The notes under the pieces were generated by a model. The model was not told the origin of the DNA. It did no database searches and saw only the letters and a program-made list of their open reading frames with translations. The position numbers and the translations under genes were made by a program. From Dugong dugon (lineage: Eukaryota > Chordata > Mammalia > Sirenia > Dugongidae), in the NCBI GenBank assembly GCA_030035585.1, contig CM057460.1, positions 132,292,714 to 132,356,713 of the forward strand: 64,000 nucleotides of DNA, given 5' to 3'. Positions 45,476 to 56,143 of the stretch are shown here, piece by piece. Positions within the stretch are counted from its first letter, which is position 1. Every line of letters starts with the position of its first letter.

Positions 45476-47307
45476 ATTCAATTGGAAATATGTTTTTTTT
45501 CAATGAGTTTAGTGAAAAGTCAAATTTTAGTGAAATTTTGGTGTTTCAGTGAATCTTCCAAATAGAACTTTGTGTCCTCTTCTTGAACGTGAGATTTTGG
45601 TATTATCTATTGAAATCCAAGATCACAGAGCTAAGGAAAGGGACCATTACTGAAATTCCGTTCTGAAAGTCCCACATCCAAATAGAGAATGGCCCTTAGG
45701 GGAAAGATGCTCAAGTGACCAGAGGCTTTATAGCTACTTTCTGGAGAGATGATCAGTTTGGCTGTATGATTAACATTCATTTGATTAAACTCTCTGTCCC
45801 AGTTTAAGACCACCAGCTACTTCATCTACTATTTTAAAGGACTGTATCTTCTCAGTAGAGGAGTCCCTTTCTATTTTCAAGAAATAATGTAAAATGCAGA
45901 GTTGGAAAACATTTCCAAGGGAAATGATACGTCCTTGTAACTCCATATGAGCCAATTTGGTGAAAGAAAAATTAGTATAGCAGGTGAGAAGAAGGAAAGC
46001 ACAGATGGCTACCAAGTTTTCCTAAGCTGCTCATTTAAAGTGACTAAATTGATGAAGAATAAATAAATGCTATTCAAGTTCGTATCAATATTTACTTAAT
46101 TCTTTGATTCTAGAGAACAACATGTAGCGACTTCGTTTTTGCTGACTCTAGCTTAACTCTCTTAGGTTGGGAGTGAGTGAAAGCTCAATGTCAGCAACAT
46201 ATATAAACATATCTCTCATAACTGGCTGAGCTAAGGGAAGTTCACATACAATGGAAAATGTGGTACATGGGAAGAGTCATTAATATTGACCTTGTAAATC
46301 CTTGGGAGTAGCATTTGGATGAAATTTAATTAAGGAAATAGATCAGGCACTCTGGTAGACATATGTTCGTACATGTTTTTAGGTCCCAAGGAAGAAATTC
46401 TAGACAAGAAGAATATTACACAGGTTATATAAGATCAGATCTTTCTATTGGATTCTATGTATAGTAACTCACTATTTTCCACCTCATCTCTCTTTTTTAC
46501 CAGACCAGAATCTGTCAATCTGTGAAGGCCCAAGTATCTGAGAAAATGATAAGACAGGAAACCCTTCAACAGCCTTAGTTTTCTATCCAATAAAGCAAAT
46601 ACTAAGTAAAGATTCAGACCTAGACCTAGAATGTCTTGATCATGTGGTGACCACCAGCCCTTAGCATGGTGCCACAGGTATTCATTCATCTTGCCCATCC
46701 TCAATCTTTGCGTGTATAAAGTTTAAAATCCTAATTTCTAGGATACGGCTTCTTTACCGCTATGATTCTTTAGATTCCCCTTTCTTTTAGAAATATTCTT
46801 CTCTGAACTCTTGTCTCCATGGCAAGGCCCTGCTACTGATGGTCGAATATTCCAAACATCAGATTTTTCTATGCATCCAATCTACCTCAATATCTAATAA
46901 TGATTGGCACATGCCAGACTCTCAGTAATTATAAAACGAATGAGCAGAACTTAGTTCAAGGTCAAGCAAGAGCTATGAATGGCTATAAATCCCGATTCTT
47001 GTTGCTAGCCAAGGGGAAATTGCGCTAGTTACCATCATTAAAATAATGAAAACCATTTTCTGCAATGTGAATGAGGCTGTTATGTGTTGAAAGGTGCATT
47101 TAGGAAGGAGCTTACTGCCAAGGACCTACCAGCAAGGCATTGCATCCAAACCTGCGAGATCACTCTAGCTTCAGTTCTCTCCTTTTTGGTTGTCCCTTGT
47201 TTCCATGGGAACCATCATGCCCTGAAGCCTTTTTCCAAAATACAACATATAATTACCAGGCATGGCTTCAATGTTTTATAAACTGGATCTAAAAATGAGA
47301 CCTACAT
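45476..47307. other. Unique-looking non-coding DNA
   Basis: No gene is seen. Weak L2-like phrasing near 46900 (ATTGGCACATGCCAGACTCTCAGTAA) is too short to assign. The minus-strand open stretch at 46435-46704 has no recognisable homology. Confidence 0.4.
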
Positions 47308-47455
47308 TGCACAATGGCATGAAAGAAAACAGCTGGAACCCAACAGACCTGTGTGTGAATCCTGGCTGTGTGACTATCAACAAGTTCTATAATCTTTGTG
47401 AGCTTTGTTTTCCTCATCTGTTAAGCAAAAATAGGAGCTCATATTATTTTTTTTT
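47308..47455 (+). mobile_element. MIR SINE relic
   Basis: The MIR order is clear: AGACCTGTGTGTGAATCCTGGCTGTGTGACTATC, then AACAAGTTCTATAATCTTTGTGAGCTTTGTTTTCCTCATCTG with AGCAAAAATAGGA. These are the known MIR core phrases. Confidence 0.8.
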
Positions 47456-47589
47456 GTAGTTAAAAATGGGCAAAGGACATAATGAACATAAAGCATTTAT
47501 TTCAGTATCCCATAGTGCACACTCAAAAAAATTTAGCTCTCTTTTCTCTTCCATGAGAAAAAAAAAAAAAGAAAAAAAAAAAAGAAAGA

Positions 47590-47793
47590 AACTAAACCCA
47601 TTGCCAGTGAGTCAAATTCTGACTCATTTTGATCCTATAGCACAGAGTAGAGCTGCCGCCTAGGGTTTCCAAGGTTGAAAATCTTAATGGAAACTTACTG
47701 CCATATCTTTCTCCTGAGGAGCTTCTGGTAGGTTCCAATGCAATCTTTTGGTTAGCAGACGAGCACTTTAATCACTTGCATCACCAGGGCTCC
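47590..47793 (-). mobile_element. AfroSINE, minus strand
   Basis: Full long form from AACTAAACCCATTGCCAGTGAG through GGAAACTTACTGCCATATC to CATCACCAGGGCTCC. An A-rich run (47560-47589) on its left is the complement of the T-rich tail. Confidence 0.9.
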
Positions 47794-48634
47794 TTCCTCC
47801 CATGGAAGGGTAGTCTAAATTCAGGAAGGGCAATTGCATTGTATAGGCAGTTAATGTTTTCAGAGTTCAGATAAGAAACAGTATTGAGGGATTGATATAT
47901 TTAGAGGAAACTTATGGAAGGGATGGAAATTCATCTAGGGCTTGAAAAGTAAAAATAGTATGTAGCATACATTGAACTTCAGTTACAGACTCCCTTCTTG
48001 AATTTGATGATATTTTAATGAGCAAACCCACAGGTCAATAGGTAGTTCTGGCTAAATCTACCTGGAAAAAAGTTCAGAGGATTGGTTTGGGAGTATATTA
48101 GTCAGTATTCTTAGGTATATTTCACAGAATCCACTGTAGTTGAAGGAGCAAACAGATCAATTAAGGAAGGTTACAGCATTTCAGGAGGGCTAAAGGATCA
48201 GCCCTAGAGCTTTGTTCTTACAGTTCAGAACAAATACAGCAGATTGCACCAGTGACACTGGGAACATGATTAGAAGATTTACCACTGCTTTTCGTGAAAA
48301 GCTAGACACCCCAGCTACTATGCTTATTGAATGATAGATTCAATACCATAACTTATTCATCAAGTAACTTGCTTTTAAATCTTGCTTCTAATCCACATCT
48401 GATTAGTGGAGTCTCAGTCGTCATTTGCCTGTACATTAGCTATAAGGTAGCCTGAATAGGTGAGTTTTGGTTTCTACATTGAGTGGAGAGACTCAGGATT
48501 TTCAGAATTTTCTAAACATTGAATGGCTCTTCTAAATACCTTGATGACTAACACATGACAAATGTGCTGTAGAGGAGGACTTTGTAGGGGTATATCAGAT
48601 GGTGCTCTGACTGAGTTTTGAAAAAAAGATATTT
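47794..48634. other. Unique-looking non-coding DNA
   Basis: No gene or assignable repeat is recognised. Confidence 0.4.
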
Positions 48635-48856
48635 TACTGAACCTGTAAAAAACCTGTTGCTGTTGAGTGGATCTTGATGCATAGCAACCCCATAAGACAG
48701 CAGAACAGCCCCACAGGGTTTCCAAGGCTGTAATCTTTATGGAAACAGACTGCCACATCTTTCTCCCCTAGAGCAGCTGGTGGGTTCAAACTGCCAACAT
48801 TTTGGTTAGCAGCCGAGTGCTTTAACCATTGTGCAACCAGGACTCCTACTGAACCT
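48635..48856 (-). mobile_element. AfroSINE with 10-bp target-site duplication
   Basis: A minus-strand long form at 48645-48846, ending AACCAGGACTCC. The flanks TACTGAACCT at 48635-48644 and 48847-48856 are identical. Confidence 0.9.
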
Positions 48857-48919
48857 ATGGACCTGGAAAATTCTAGGAAACTTCAGACTAGTCATCTGCT
48901 CACTGATGAGCTCATACCA

Positions 48920-48968
48920 AAGCCAAACCTGTTACTGACGAGTCTATTCTGACTCACAGTGACCCTAA
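48920..48968 (-). mobile_element. AfroSINE 3' fragment
   Basis: CCAAACCTGTTACTGACGAG, then TCTGACTCACAGTGACCC. Only the tail end of the SINE is present. Confidence 0.75.
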
Positions 48969-49506
48969 AAATTGTTTTCATGAGTCCTCATTAATTCCTG
49001 TTGGCATTTTGGAAGGGCTATAACTAACACTCATCTCTATACTGCACCCTCACCTCGAGAGTTTAGAACATATCAATAAATAAGACATAGAAGAAAGAGA
49101 GAGAGGAGTAATATCAGCTGTACACATACAGTGTAGACTAGAGAATGTGATTTTGAGTATACAGCAACAGTGGGCTTCCTAATACTTTACCCCTCTTCTA
49201 AAGAGTGTTATATATTCAAACATTGGTATTACTGGATAACTTGAGGTCTAATCTACTGGGAAAGGCCACTTGCACTATCTTGCTGACAGCAAACTAGAAA
49301 GTACCTTCTCAGTGGAGACTACATCTAAAAATGGGCGATTGCACAGTATTCTTAGTTGTATTCAAGGTATGCTCAGTTTCCTCTTCCTTTTCCCTTCAGC
49401 TTTGGAATGGAGTTTAGGAAGAGGGCAGAGAGAGGCTAATAGTGTTTTTCTAGAAGGAATATCCTCATTGAAATCATGATCTCAGGGTAATGGCAATTAC
49501 CCTGTA
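48969..49506. other. Unique-looking non-coding DNA
   Basis: Nothing is recognised before the LTR. Confidence 0.4.
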
Positions 49507-50329
49507 TGTGACACCCATTCTATTTGTTGTCCATTGCTACATAAGAGGCAATCCTAAAACCAGGAGACAGTGGAATTCAAGCTCTTGATGGCTTTTATAA
49601 ATTAGCCTGGATTGCTAAGAATTGTGGTATCTTGCTTTCTTGGTTGTAAAAATGGCTTGGGGGAGGTGTCTGACCTCCTCCAATCCCACTAGGTGGAAGG
49701 AGAACCAAGATCAACAGCCCAAGGCTGATTCCTATGTGGTTGTGGTCAGACACACCTCCTCTCTCTGCCATCTCTACCAATTCTGACAACAACCTTCCCT
49801 CCCTCAGCACTCTCTACTGGGTTGGATAATCTATTGCAAAGGCCACACAGAACTCACAGACCATACTTACATTTATAGGGTTTATTAGGGAAGTAACAGT
49901 TACAATTCAGGCTCAAGAACACTCAGAATACTGTACTTCCATCAGGATAGCCTCTCTCCAGTTGTGCTCAAAGGCATGCCTCTCCCTGGCCCTCAGCCTC
50001 TGCCCAGAGGCACTCATCTTTCTCTCTCCATGGGCCAGGAAGCCCACCACACCGTTTCCTGCTGCCAGGTCTCTGCGGCTGGGTCTCTTCTGCTAGTCTC
50101 TCCTTCCTTGGTGGTGGTGGGTTCCTCCCCTCTGCTCTGGAATTGGCTCTCTTTTAAGGCAAAACTGACTAATCCCCTTGGTAGGCCACAATTACCCTAT
50201 CACACAGTCCCGCCCAATCACCTGGATGGGAGTTACAAGGCCATGGCTAGAAAGGCCACACACAAAAGTAATTAATTGACCCATGTTGCTCTATTCTTCA
50301 GCGTCAAATGTGGGACAATTTTGGTCACA
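49507..50329 (-). mobile_element. Solo LTR of an endogenous retrovirus-like element
   Basis: An 823-bp block with LTR ends. In minus-strand sense it starts TGTGACCAAAATTGTCCC and ends GGGTGTCACA, giving the terminal TGTGAC/GTCACA inverted repeat. A polyadenylation signal AATAAA lies at 49881-49886 (minus), about 450 bp from the start, and is followed by a GTAAGTATGGTCTGTGAG stretch, a layout typical of LTRs. No gag, pol or env sequence lies beside it, so it is a solo LTR. Clear 4-6-bp duplications were not found. Short open stretches inside it have no protein-like pattern. Confidence 0.72.
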
Positions 50330-51058
50330 CCAATAGATCAAGAAGTTCATTCAAGTTAGAAACACGAGTTAAACTTCTTTCTTTACTCTCCTCAGCCCCT
50401 TTTGAGATCAGTTGTTTTTTTCAGAAAATGCTTGTTGAATGTCATGCATGTGTAGAACTTTAGAATAGTACTGAGTGCATGTGAATTTTGTATCTATATG
50501 TATTACAGGTGATAAGGCTGGAATATTCTATTTACCAGAATTTCTCTTATAGCAACCACTATATTTGTTTGAGAGTGATTGGTTGATAATCTGATTTAGG
50601 AGAGAATTTGGGTGAGCCTGGGGGTTGAAATAATACCAGCAATTATGGAGAAGGGAATGAAATTACTCTCAAGAGAACAAGAATTTTGATTTGAATCTTG
50701 AGTGGGAGAGGAAGAGAGAGACGAGGGAAGAATGCATGTATTTAGAGGGCAGGGGCCTGTAGGCCCACTTTATTCACACTTGTAAATTCCAGCAAAGTTC
50801 ACTAAAATTTATTCCTATGTTTGTTGAGAGTTTTATGGACACCTATATTTGAGATGACAGAGAAGCATGATGCAAAAGAGAAACAAGTACAAAACAACAG
50901 AAATTAGAAATGGGTGGTAATTCCTACAACTTGGCAGAAATTTGGTGATGCTTAAGTTTTTCTGTACCAGGGGATTTCTGATTATCTTATCTTGCTCTTA
51001 AAGGCTGGAAAGGCCCCAGCTAGGTTATGTGTACACACGTGTGCACTGGAACACCCAT
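50330..51058. other. Unique-looking non-coding DNA
   Basis: No gene or assignable repeat. A purine-rich patch lies near 50703-50730. Confidence 0.4.
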
Positions 51059-51080
51059 GCACACACACACACACACACAC
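51059..51080 (+). repeat. (CA)n microsatellite
   Basis: About eleven uninterrupted CA units. Confidence 0.95.
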
Positions 51081-51829
51081 GTATGTCTGCAACAGCAGAG
51101 TTGTCCGTAACCCTCTGATATTCTTCACAAGAAACAAGATGGATTTGATTTCTGTGGAATTACTGAACCAGAGCCAGCAACTTACACACAGTTGCTGATC
51201 ATAGTACTTGTCTCTGCATCTCTATAAGATGAATATAGATGTGACTCAGCAGTGATTTAATAACCATCCATCTACCCTTAGGAGAATTTCTATGAGCCTA
51301 TAATGTCACTTACTGCCTCACAGACATCAGCAATGGAGCTGCTGCATGGAAAATTGCTCTGTGGGCCTTCCAGGAAAGGAAAATAAAATGGATTAGATTT
51401 CAGAGAACATTCCAAGTTCTCTTTTTTTGTCTTTTTTCAAATTAAAAATAAGATTTCTATTTTTATAGTTTGATTTAAAAGATATATTTTCCAATATGCA
51501 AGGCTGCATGGATAATGTGATTATTATGTTACATGCATACACAAACACACATATATTTTTAACAACGAACTTCCTTTGCTTACCAATTTTGTACTCAGGA
51601 ATGCTCCATCTAATCCTGTTTAACCCACTGCCTATTCCTTACATTTCTAATGTAGTTCCTCTTTCAGATTTTTTATTTATATCAATGCCTAATAAGTCTA
51701 GAAAATTTCTAGGTTTATAGATTAAGAAATATTCTCTGATTTAATAAATGAAGTTTATAAATATCATAAGGTAAAGTTAAAGCTGTGCTTTTGTTTGATT
51801 ATAAAACAGAGTTTCTTTCCATTAGTCAA
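51081..51829. other. Unique-looking non-coding DNA
   Basis: No gene or repeat is recognised. Confidence 0.4.
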
Positions 51830-51895
51830 CTTCCCTTCTTCCCTCCTTCCCTCCTTCTTTCTCTTTTTCTGTCTCCGTCTCTGTCTCTCTCACTC
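51830..51895 (+). repeat. Polypyrimidine tract (CCTT/TCTC-rich)
   Basis: A C/T tract of about 65 bp with CCCTCCTT and TCTGTCTC motifs, broken by a few G's. Confidence 0.85.
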
Positions 51896-52537
51896 AGTGA
51901 ATATATTCTCGTATCAAAAACACTTCTTTTGGACAGAGAATTGGCACACTACTTGGCATGAAATTTTGGACTGGTGCCAAAGTATAACTTGTTGAAGTGA
52001 CTGGCATGGAAAAATTCTATTTCTTACCAATTTTCTCCTGGTGTATTTTTTTAAAAAGTTTTTTTTTCTCATGAGTTTTCATAGCCTACTCCCTGACTTG
52101 AGAGAGAATCCATATATACAGACACATTCATGGAGTATAGTCTTAGCATATACTGTACAATTAATTTATGGGAATCTACATTTACATACTTGCCCCTCAA
52201 GAAGAGAAATGAATATAATTTAAATAGTACAGATAATTATTTTCCTAGTTCCATTGATGGGTGGGAGAGAGGTGAGAATTGAAAATCTGCTTTACCACAG
52301 AAGATCTTGGTACTGAAAATCATGTCTCAGTAGAAATCCACCATGCTAAGTGAAATTCTCCTGTTTAAAGATACAAAAATGTCAGACAACTGTATACGGT
52401 CCTCAATAATAGAAATAATGATCTATTCCTAGTGGAGGAAACTTTTAACTTTATTGCCTTGTAATTAATGAAGGCAAGTAGGTGTGTTTTAAATGTGACA
52501 TCTTTCCAAAGTATTTCCAAGGGCCTTATTGACTCTT
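51896..52537. other. Unique-looking non-coding DNA
   Basis: No gene or repeat is recognised. Confidence 0.4.
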
Positions 52538-52733
52538 GGAGTCCCTGGGTGGTACAAACAGTTAACACTATCTGGATACTAGTCTAAAGGTTGGAAGTTC
52601 AAGTCCACCAAAAGACACCTCAAAAGAAAGGCCTGGTGATCTATATCCAGAAAGTCAGCGGCTGAAAACCCTATAGAGCACATTTCTACTCTGACACACA
52701 CAGGGTTGCAACTTGACAGGCAACTGGGTTTTT
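52538..52733 (+). mobile_element. AfroSINE, plus strand, diverged
   Basis: It runs from GGAGTCCCTGGGTGGTACAAAC and GGAAGTTCAAGTCCACC through GAAAGGCCTGGTGATCTATATCC to GGCAACTGGGTTTTTATAG. Confidence 0.88.
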
Positions 52734-52799
52734 ATAGTCATCTCTCATCTGCAGATGTATCCATTCTTAACTAGGGGAAGGAAGGTATATTAATTTTTT

Positions 52800-53399
52800 T
52801 ATACCCACTCTTTCACTCGCCAGTCCTTTCTCCAAGTAGCAGTGTGAGTGATCTTCATAAAACACAAGCTGATTCAGTTAGTCTTCTGATTTAAATACTT
52901 CAGTGATTTCAGGTTGCATTTAGAATAAAATCCAACGTTCTTACCATTGTTTTTAACAACCCATATGGTCTTATTCCCAGTTGCCTCCTCATCCTTGTTT
53001 CATGTCACCTTCTCAGGCTCACCACCTCAGATAATGTACCTCACAATAGTTCTTCAAAGCACAAAACTACTTCTATTTGATGCCTTTTCACTGGCTCTGC
53101 TCAGGCTTGGAGTACTTTGCCTCCATCTCTTCAAATTTTACCTTTCCTTCCACCACCTTCAGCTCTAAGCTTTAATATAACTTCTTCATAGAAGCCGCTC
53201 TAGCTATCTATTTTGTCATGTTTAGGCCTTTAATTTTCTAAGTCTGTAATTATTTTGTGTATCTATTTCTTTTTTGTTATCTCTCAGTCTCATTGGAAAT
53301 AAAGACCATCATAGTGAGGATCACGTCTATCTTGTTTCCACTGTGTTCCAGATGGATGAAGTAGATGTTCAATAAATGCCTGCTGAATAAATAAATAAT
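52800..53399 (+). mobile_element. L2 LINE 3' region
   Basis: The long collinear match to the L2 3' end includes TTTAGAATAAAATCCAACGTTCTTACC, the CTGGCTCTGCTCAGGCTTGGAGTACTTTGCC block, TAAGCTTTAATATAACTTCTTC, and the terminal GTTCAATAAATGCCTGCTGAATAAATAAATAA. The coding part has no open frame. Confidence 0.85.
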
Positions 53400-54018
53400 A
53401 ATGCTGACCACTTACCCAAATAAAATGAAAAAGGATGAGTTTTAAAAATGTTTGTGCTATATAGAAATAAGTATAATATAAATTTTTTACATCTTTTTGT
53501 TAATGTTTCAAAATATTTTAATGCAAATAAAAAACCATGGTGTTTCCCCAAAATAAGGCATTATTGTATACCTTTTATATTGAAATTTTGAAATGTTAGA
53601 CTTTAAGAGAAAATTATACTAGTTAAATGTTTTCATTTAGCTTAAATAAAGTCTGCCAATGAAAATTGGTTGGCTTTCTTAGAATAGCTCAACCTTTTTT
53701 GTTTCTAAGACACAAACTTCTACTAACTGATTTGAAAGGAAATCTGACTATATATTAACTTACACACACATAGAAGCCATGCCTAGAACTCAGGAAAGTC
53801 ACTAAAATGTAAAATGTCAATTCTTACTCTGTGCCAGACGATTAAATGTGTACAGTTTTGAATATCCACCTGACAGATATTTGGATGAAACAAAACAGTG
53901 AAACACACTGAAAGTATAGTAACTAAATCCAATTATTATACCTTTGTCTTTGGTATGCTTGTGGTCTATCGCAACTGATCAGGTCCCATATGATGTCAAA
54001 AAGCAGTTTATTCTAAAG
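53400..54018. other. Unique-looking non-coding DNA
   Basis: AT-rich. No gene or repeat is recognised. Confidence 0.4.
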
Positions 54019-54219
54019 CAAGAATTGACAAACTGAATTTTGCGTCTGTTTCTGTTTGACTCTCAAGGTAAGAATTGTTTTCATATTTTTAAAACATTAT
54101 TGAAAAATAGCAAAAATAAAGAAGAGGAATATGAGACAGAGCCTGCATGTGGTCCACAAAGCCTGAAATATTTACTCTTTGGTCCTTTAGAGAAGAAAAA
54201 AAATTGCCAACATCTGTTG
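54019..54219. mobile_element. hAT-type MITE relic related to MER3/MER33
   Basis: The ends CAAGAATTGACAAACT and TTGCCAACATCTGTTG are imperfect inverted repeats. Inside are GAATATGAGACAGAGCCTGCATGTGG and CACAAAGCCTGAAATATTTACTC, diagnostic for the 'GCCTAAAATATTTACTATCTGGCCC' group of hAT elements. The 8-bp duplication is not clear. The exact family is uncertain. Confidence 0.7.
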
Positions 54220-54779
54220 TAAAGTTTAGTCAAAGAAAAATAAGAGAACAAGAGGAAAGATGAAACTAATGTAGATAAGAGGATGCATTCAGGAATGGGA
54301 TCCTCACAGTTGAATGTTTAGGTTATTGGCTACTTTAGATTGTGAAATGTTAGTCTTTTTTTCTTCCCAGTTGTCTGTGTGGTTAAGATAGAGGAATCAA
54401 TACTGCAAAAATTGCTTATGCTGTTCCAGAGATTCAGCTTGGATCTTAAACAAAGATTTCCTAGATAAAAGAAAAAATTCAAGAATATTATTTAGTAATA
54501 TATACACTATCATACGGGACAGGATTTTCTGTCCAGTCCAACCCTTTTTACCATGCAATGGACTCAAGATCATATTGAAACACTATTGCTAATTATTCTC
54601 ATTTTTTTCCTGTTCTCTTTCTTAGAAACAGACTTACTGAAGTAGAATTAACATGAAATAAACTGAATGTATTTAAAGTATACAGTTTGATAACTTTAGA
54701 CGTATGCATACACCATGAAACCATCACCAGAGTGAAGACAAGAAACATACTTTTCACTTCTAACTGTGAAAATTGAAAT
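54220..54779. other. Mostly unrecognised DNA with a possible ancient LINE-like patch
   Basis: At 54650-54770 the phrases TATTTAAAGTATACAGTTTGATAACTTTAGAC and CACCATGAAACCATCACCAGAG recall an ancient mammalian repeat. I cannot assign it. Confidence 0.35.
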
Positions 54780-54980
54780 ATACCTATTACAAATGCTAGA
54801 GAAACTACTAAAAAACTAAAGGAAGAGGAATAGCTAGTAGATTAAAAGTAGACATTAAATGAAATAACAAAAAACAAAAAAAGCCCAGGAAAGAAGAAAA
54901 AGGTACAAACAAACAAATGTGTAATATAGAAAACAAGTAACAAGAAGGTAGATTTAACCAGTTATATTAACACATATTTT
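54780..54980 (+). mobile_element. Ancient L1M-type element, piece 1 (before ORF2 endonuclease)
   Basis: A-rich plus-strand sequence whose last part (GTAGATTTAACCAGTTATATTAACACATATTTT) runs into the region just before and at the ORF2 start of old L1s. The element continues at 63041 after the insertion of element 4. Confidence 0.65.
54967..54980. repeat. Left target-site duplication of element 4
   Basis: TTAACACATATTTT, identical to 63041-63054. In the element's sense orientation it starts with AAAA. Confidence 0.93.
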
Positions 54981-56143
54981 CTTTTCTTTTTTTTTATTGT
55001 ACTTCAGGTGAAGGCCTACAGAACAAATAGTTTCTTATTAAACAGTAGTACACATATTGTTTTATGACATTGGTTAATAACCCCACAACATGTCAACTCT
55101 CTCCCTTCTACACCCTATTTTTTTTTTTGGTGAAAATATACGCAGCCAAAGATACACCATTTCAAAAATTTCTACATGCACAGTTCAGTGACATCGACTA
55201 CGCTCTTCCAGTTGTGCTGCTATTCTCACTTTAGATGAAATTTTACAGAACAAAATAGTTTCTCATTAAACAGTTAGTACACATGTTGACCTATGACAAT
55301 GGTTAACAACCCCACCACATGTCAACACTGTCCTTACTCAGCCGTGGGCTCCCTATCACCAGCTTTCCTGTCCTCTTCTGCCCTCCAGTCCTTGTCCCTG
55401 GACTGCTATGCCTCATCAGTCCCACTTTGTTTTATGGGACTGTCCAATCCCCAGCTGAATGGAGAACCTTGAAAGTGACTTCACCACTGAGCCAAAAGGG
55501 TGTCTGGGGGCCATACTCTCGGGGTTTCTCCAGTCTCCTTTAGGCCAGTAAATCTGGTCTTTTTTGTGTGTGTTAGAATTTTGTTCTGCATCCTTCTCCA
55601 GCTCTGTCCAGAACCCTCTGTTGTGATCACGGACAGAGCAGTCAGTAGTGGTAGCCGGCCACCATCTAGCTGTAGTGGACTCAGTCCGGCAGAGGCCTTG
55701 GTAGCTGTGGTCCAGCAGTCCTTTGAACTGATCTTTTCCTTGTATCCTGTTCTCTTCATTCTCCCTTGATTCCGAAGGGGTGAGACCAGTGGAGTATCTC
55801 AGATGGCTGCTCACAGGCTTTTAAGGCCACAGACGCCACTCACCATGGTAGAATGTAGAACATTGTCTTTAAAAACTGTGTTAGGCCAATTGAGCTAGAT
55901 TTTCCCTGAGACCATGGTCCCCACAGCCCTCCCCCCAGCAATTCAGTCCCTCGGGGAGTTTGGATGTGTCTATGGAGCTTCCATGACCTTTCCTTGTACA
56001 CATTGCGCTGGTTTCCCCAGTATTGCATACTGTCTCACCCTTCACCCAAGATACTACTTATCTATTGCCTATTTAGTATTTCCCCCCACCCCGGTAACCA
56101 ACAAAGATTGTTACTTTTTGTGTGTGAAGTTTTTCATGGGTTT

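Noticed and set aside
49964-50275. A 103-residue open stretch
   Set aside because: It lies inside the solo LTR, with no protein-family pattern.
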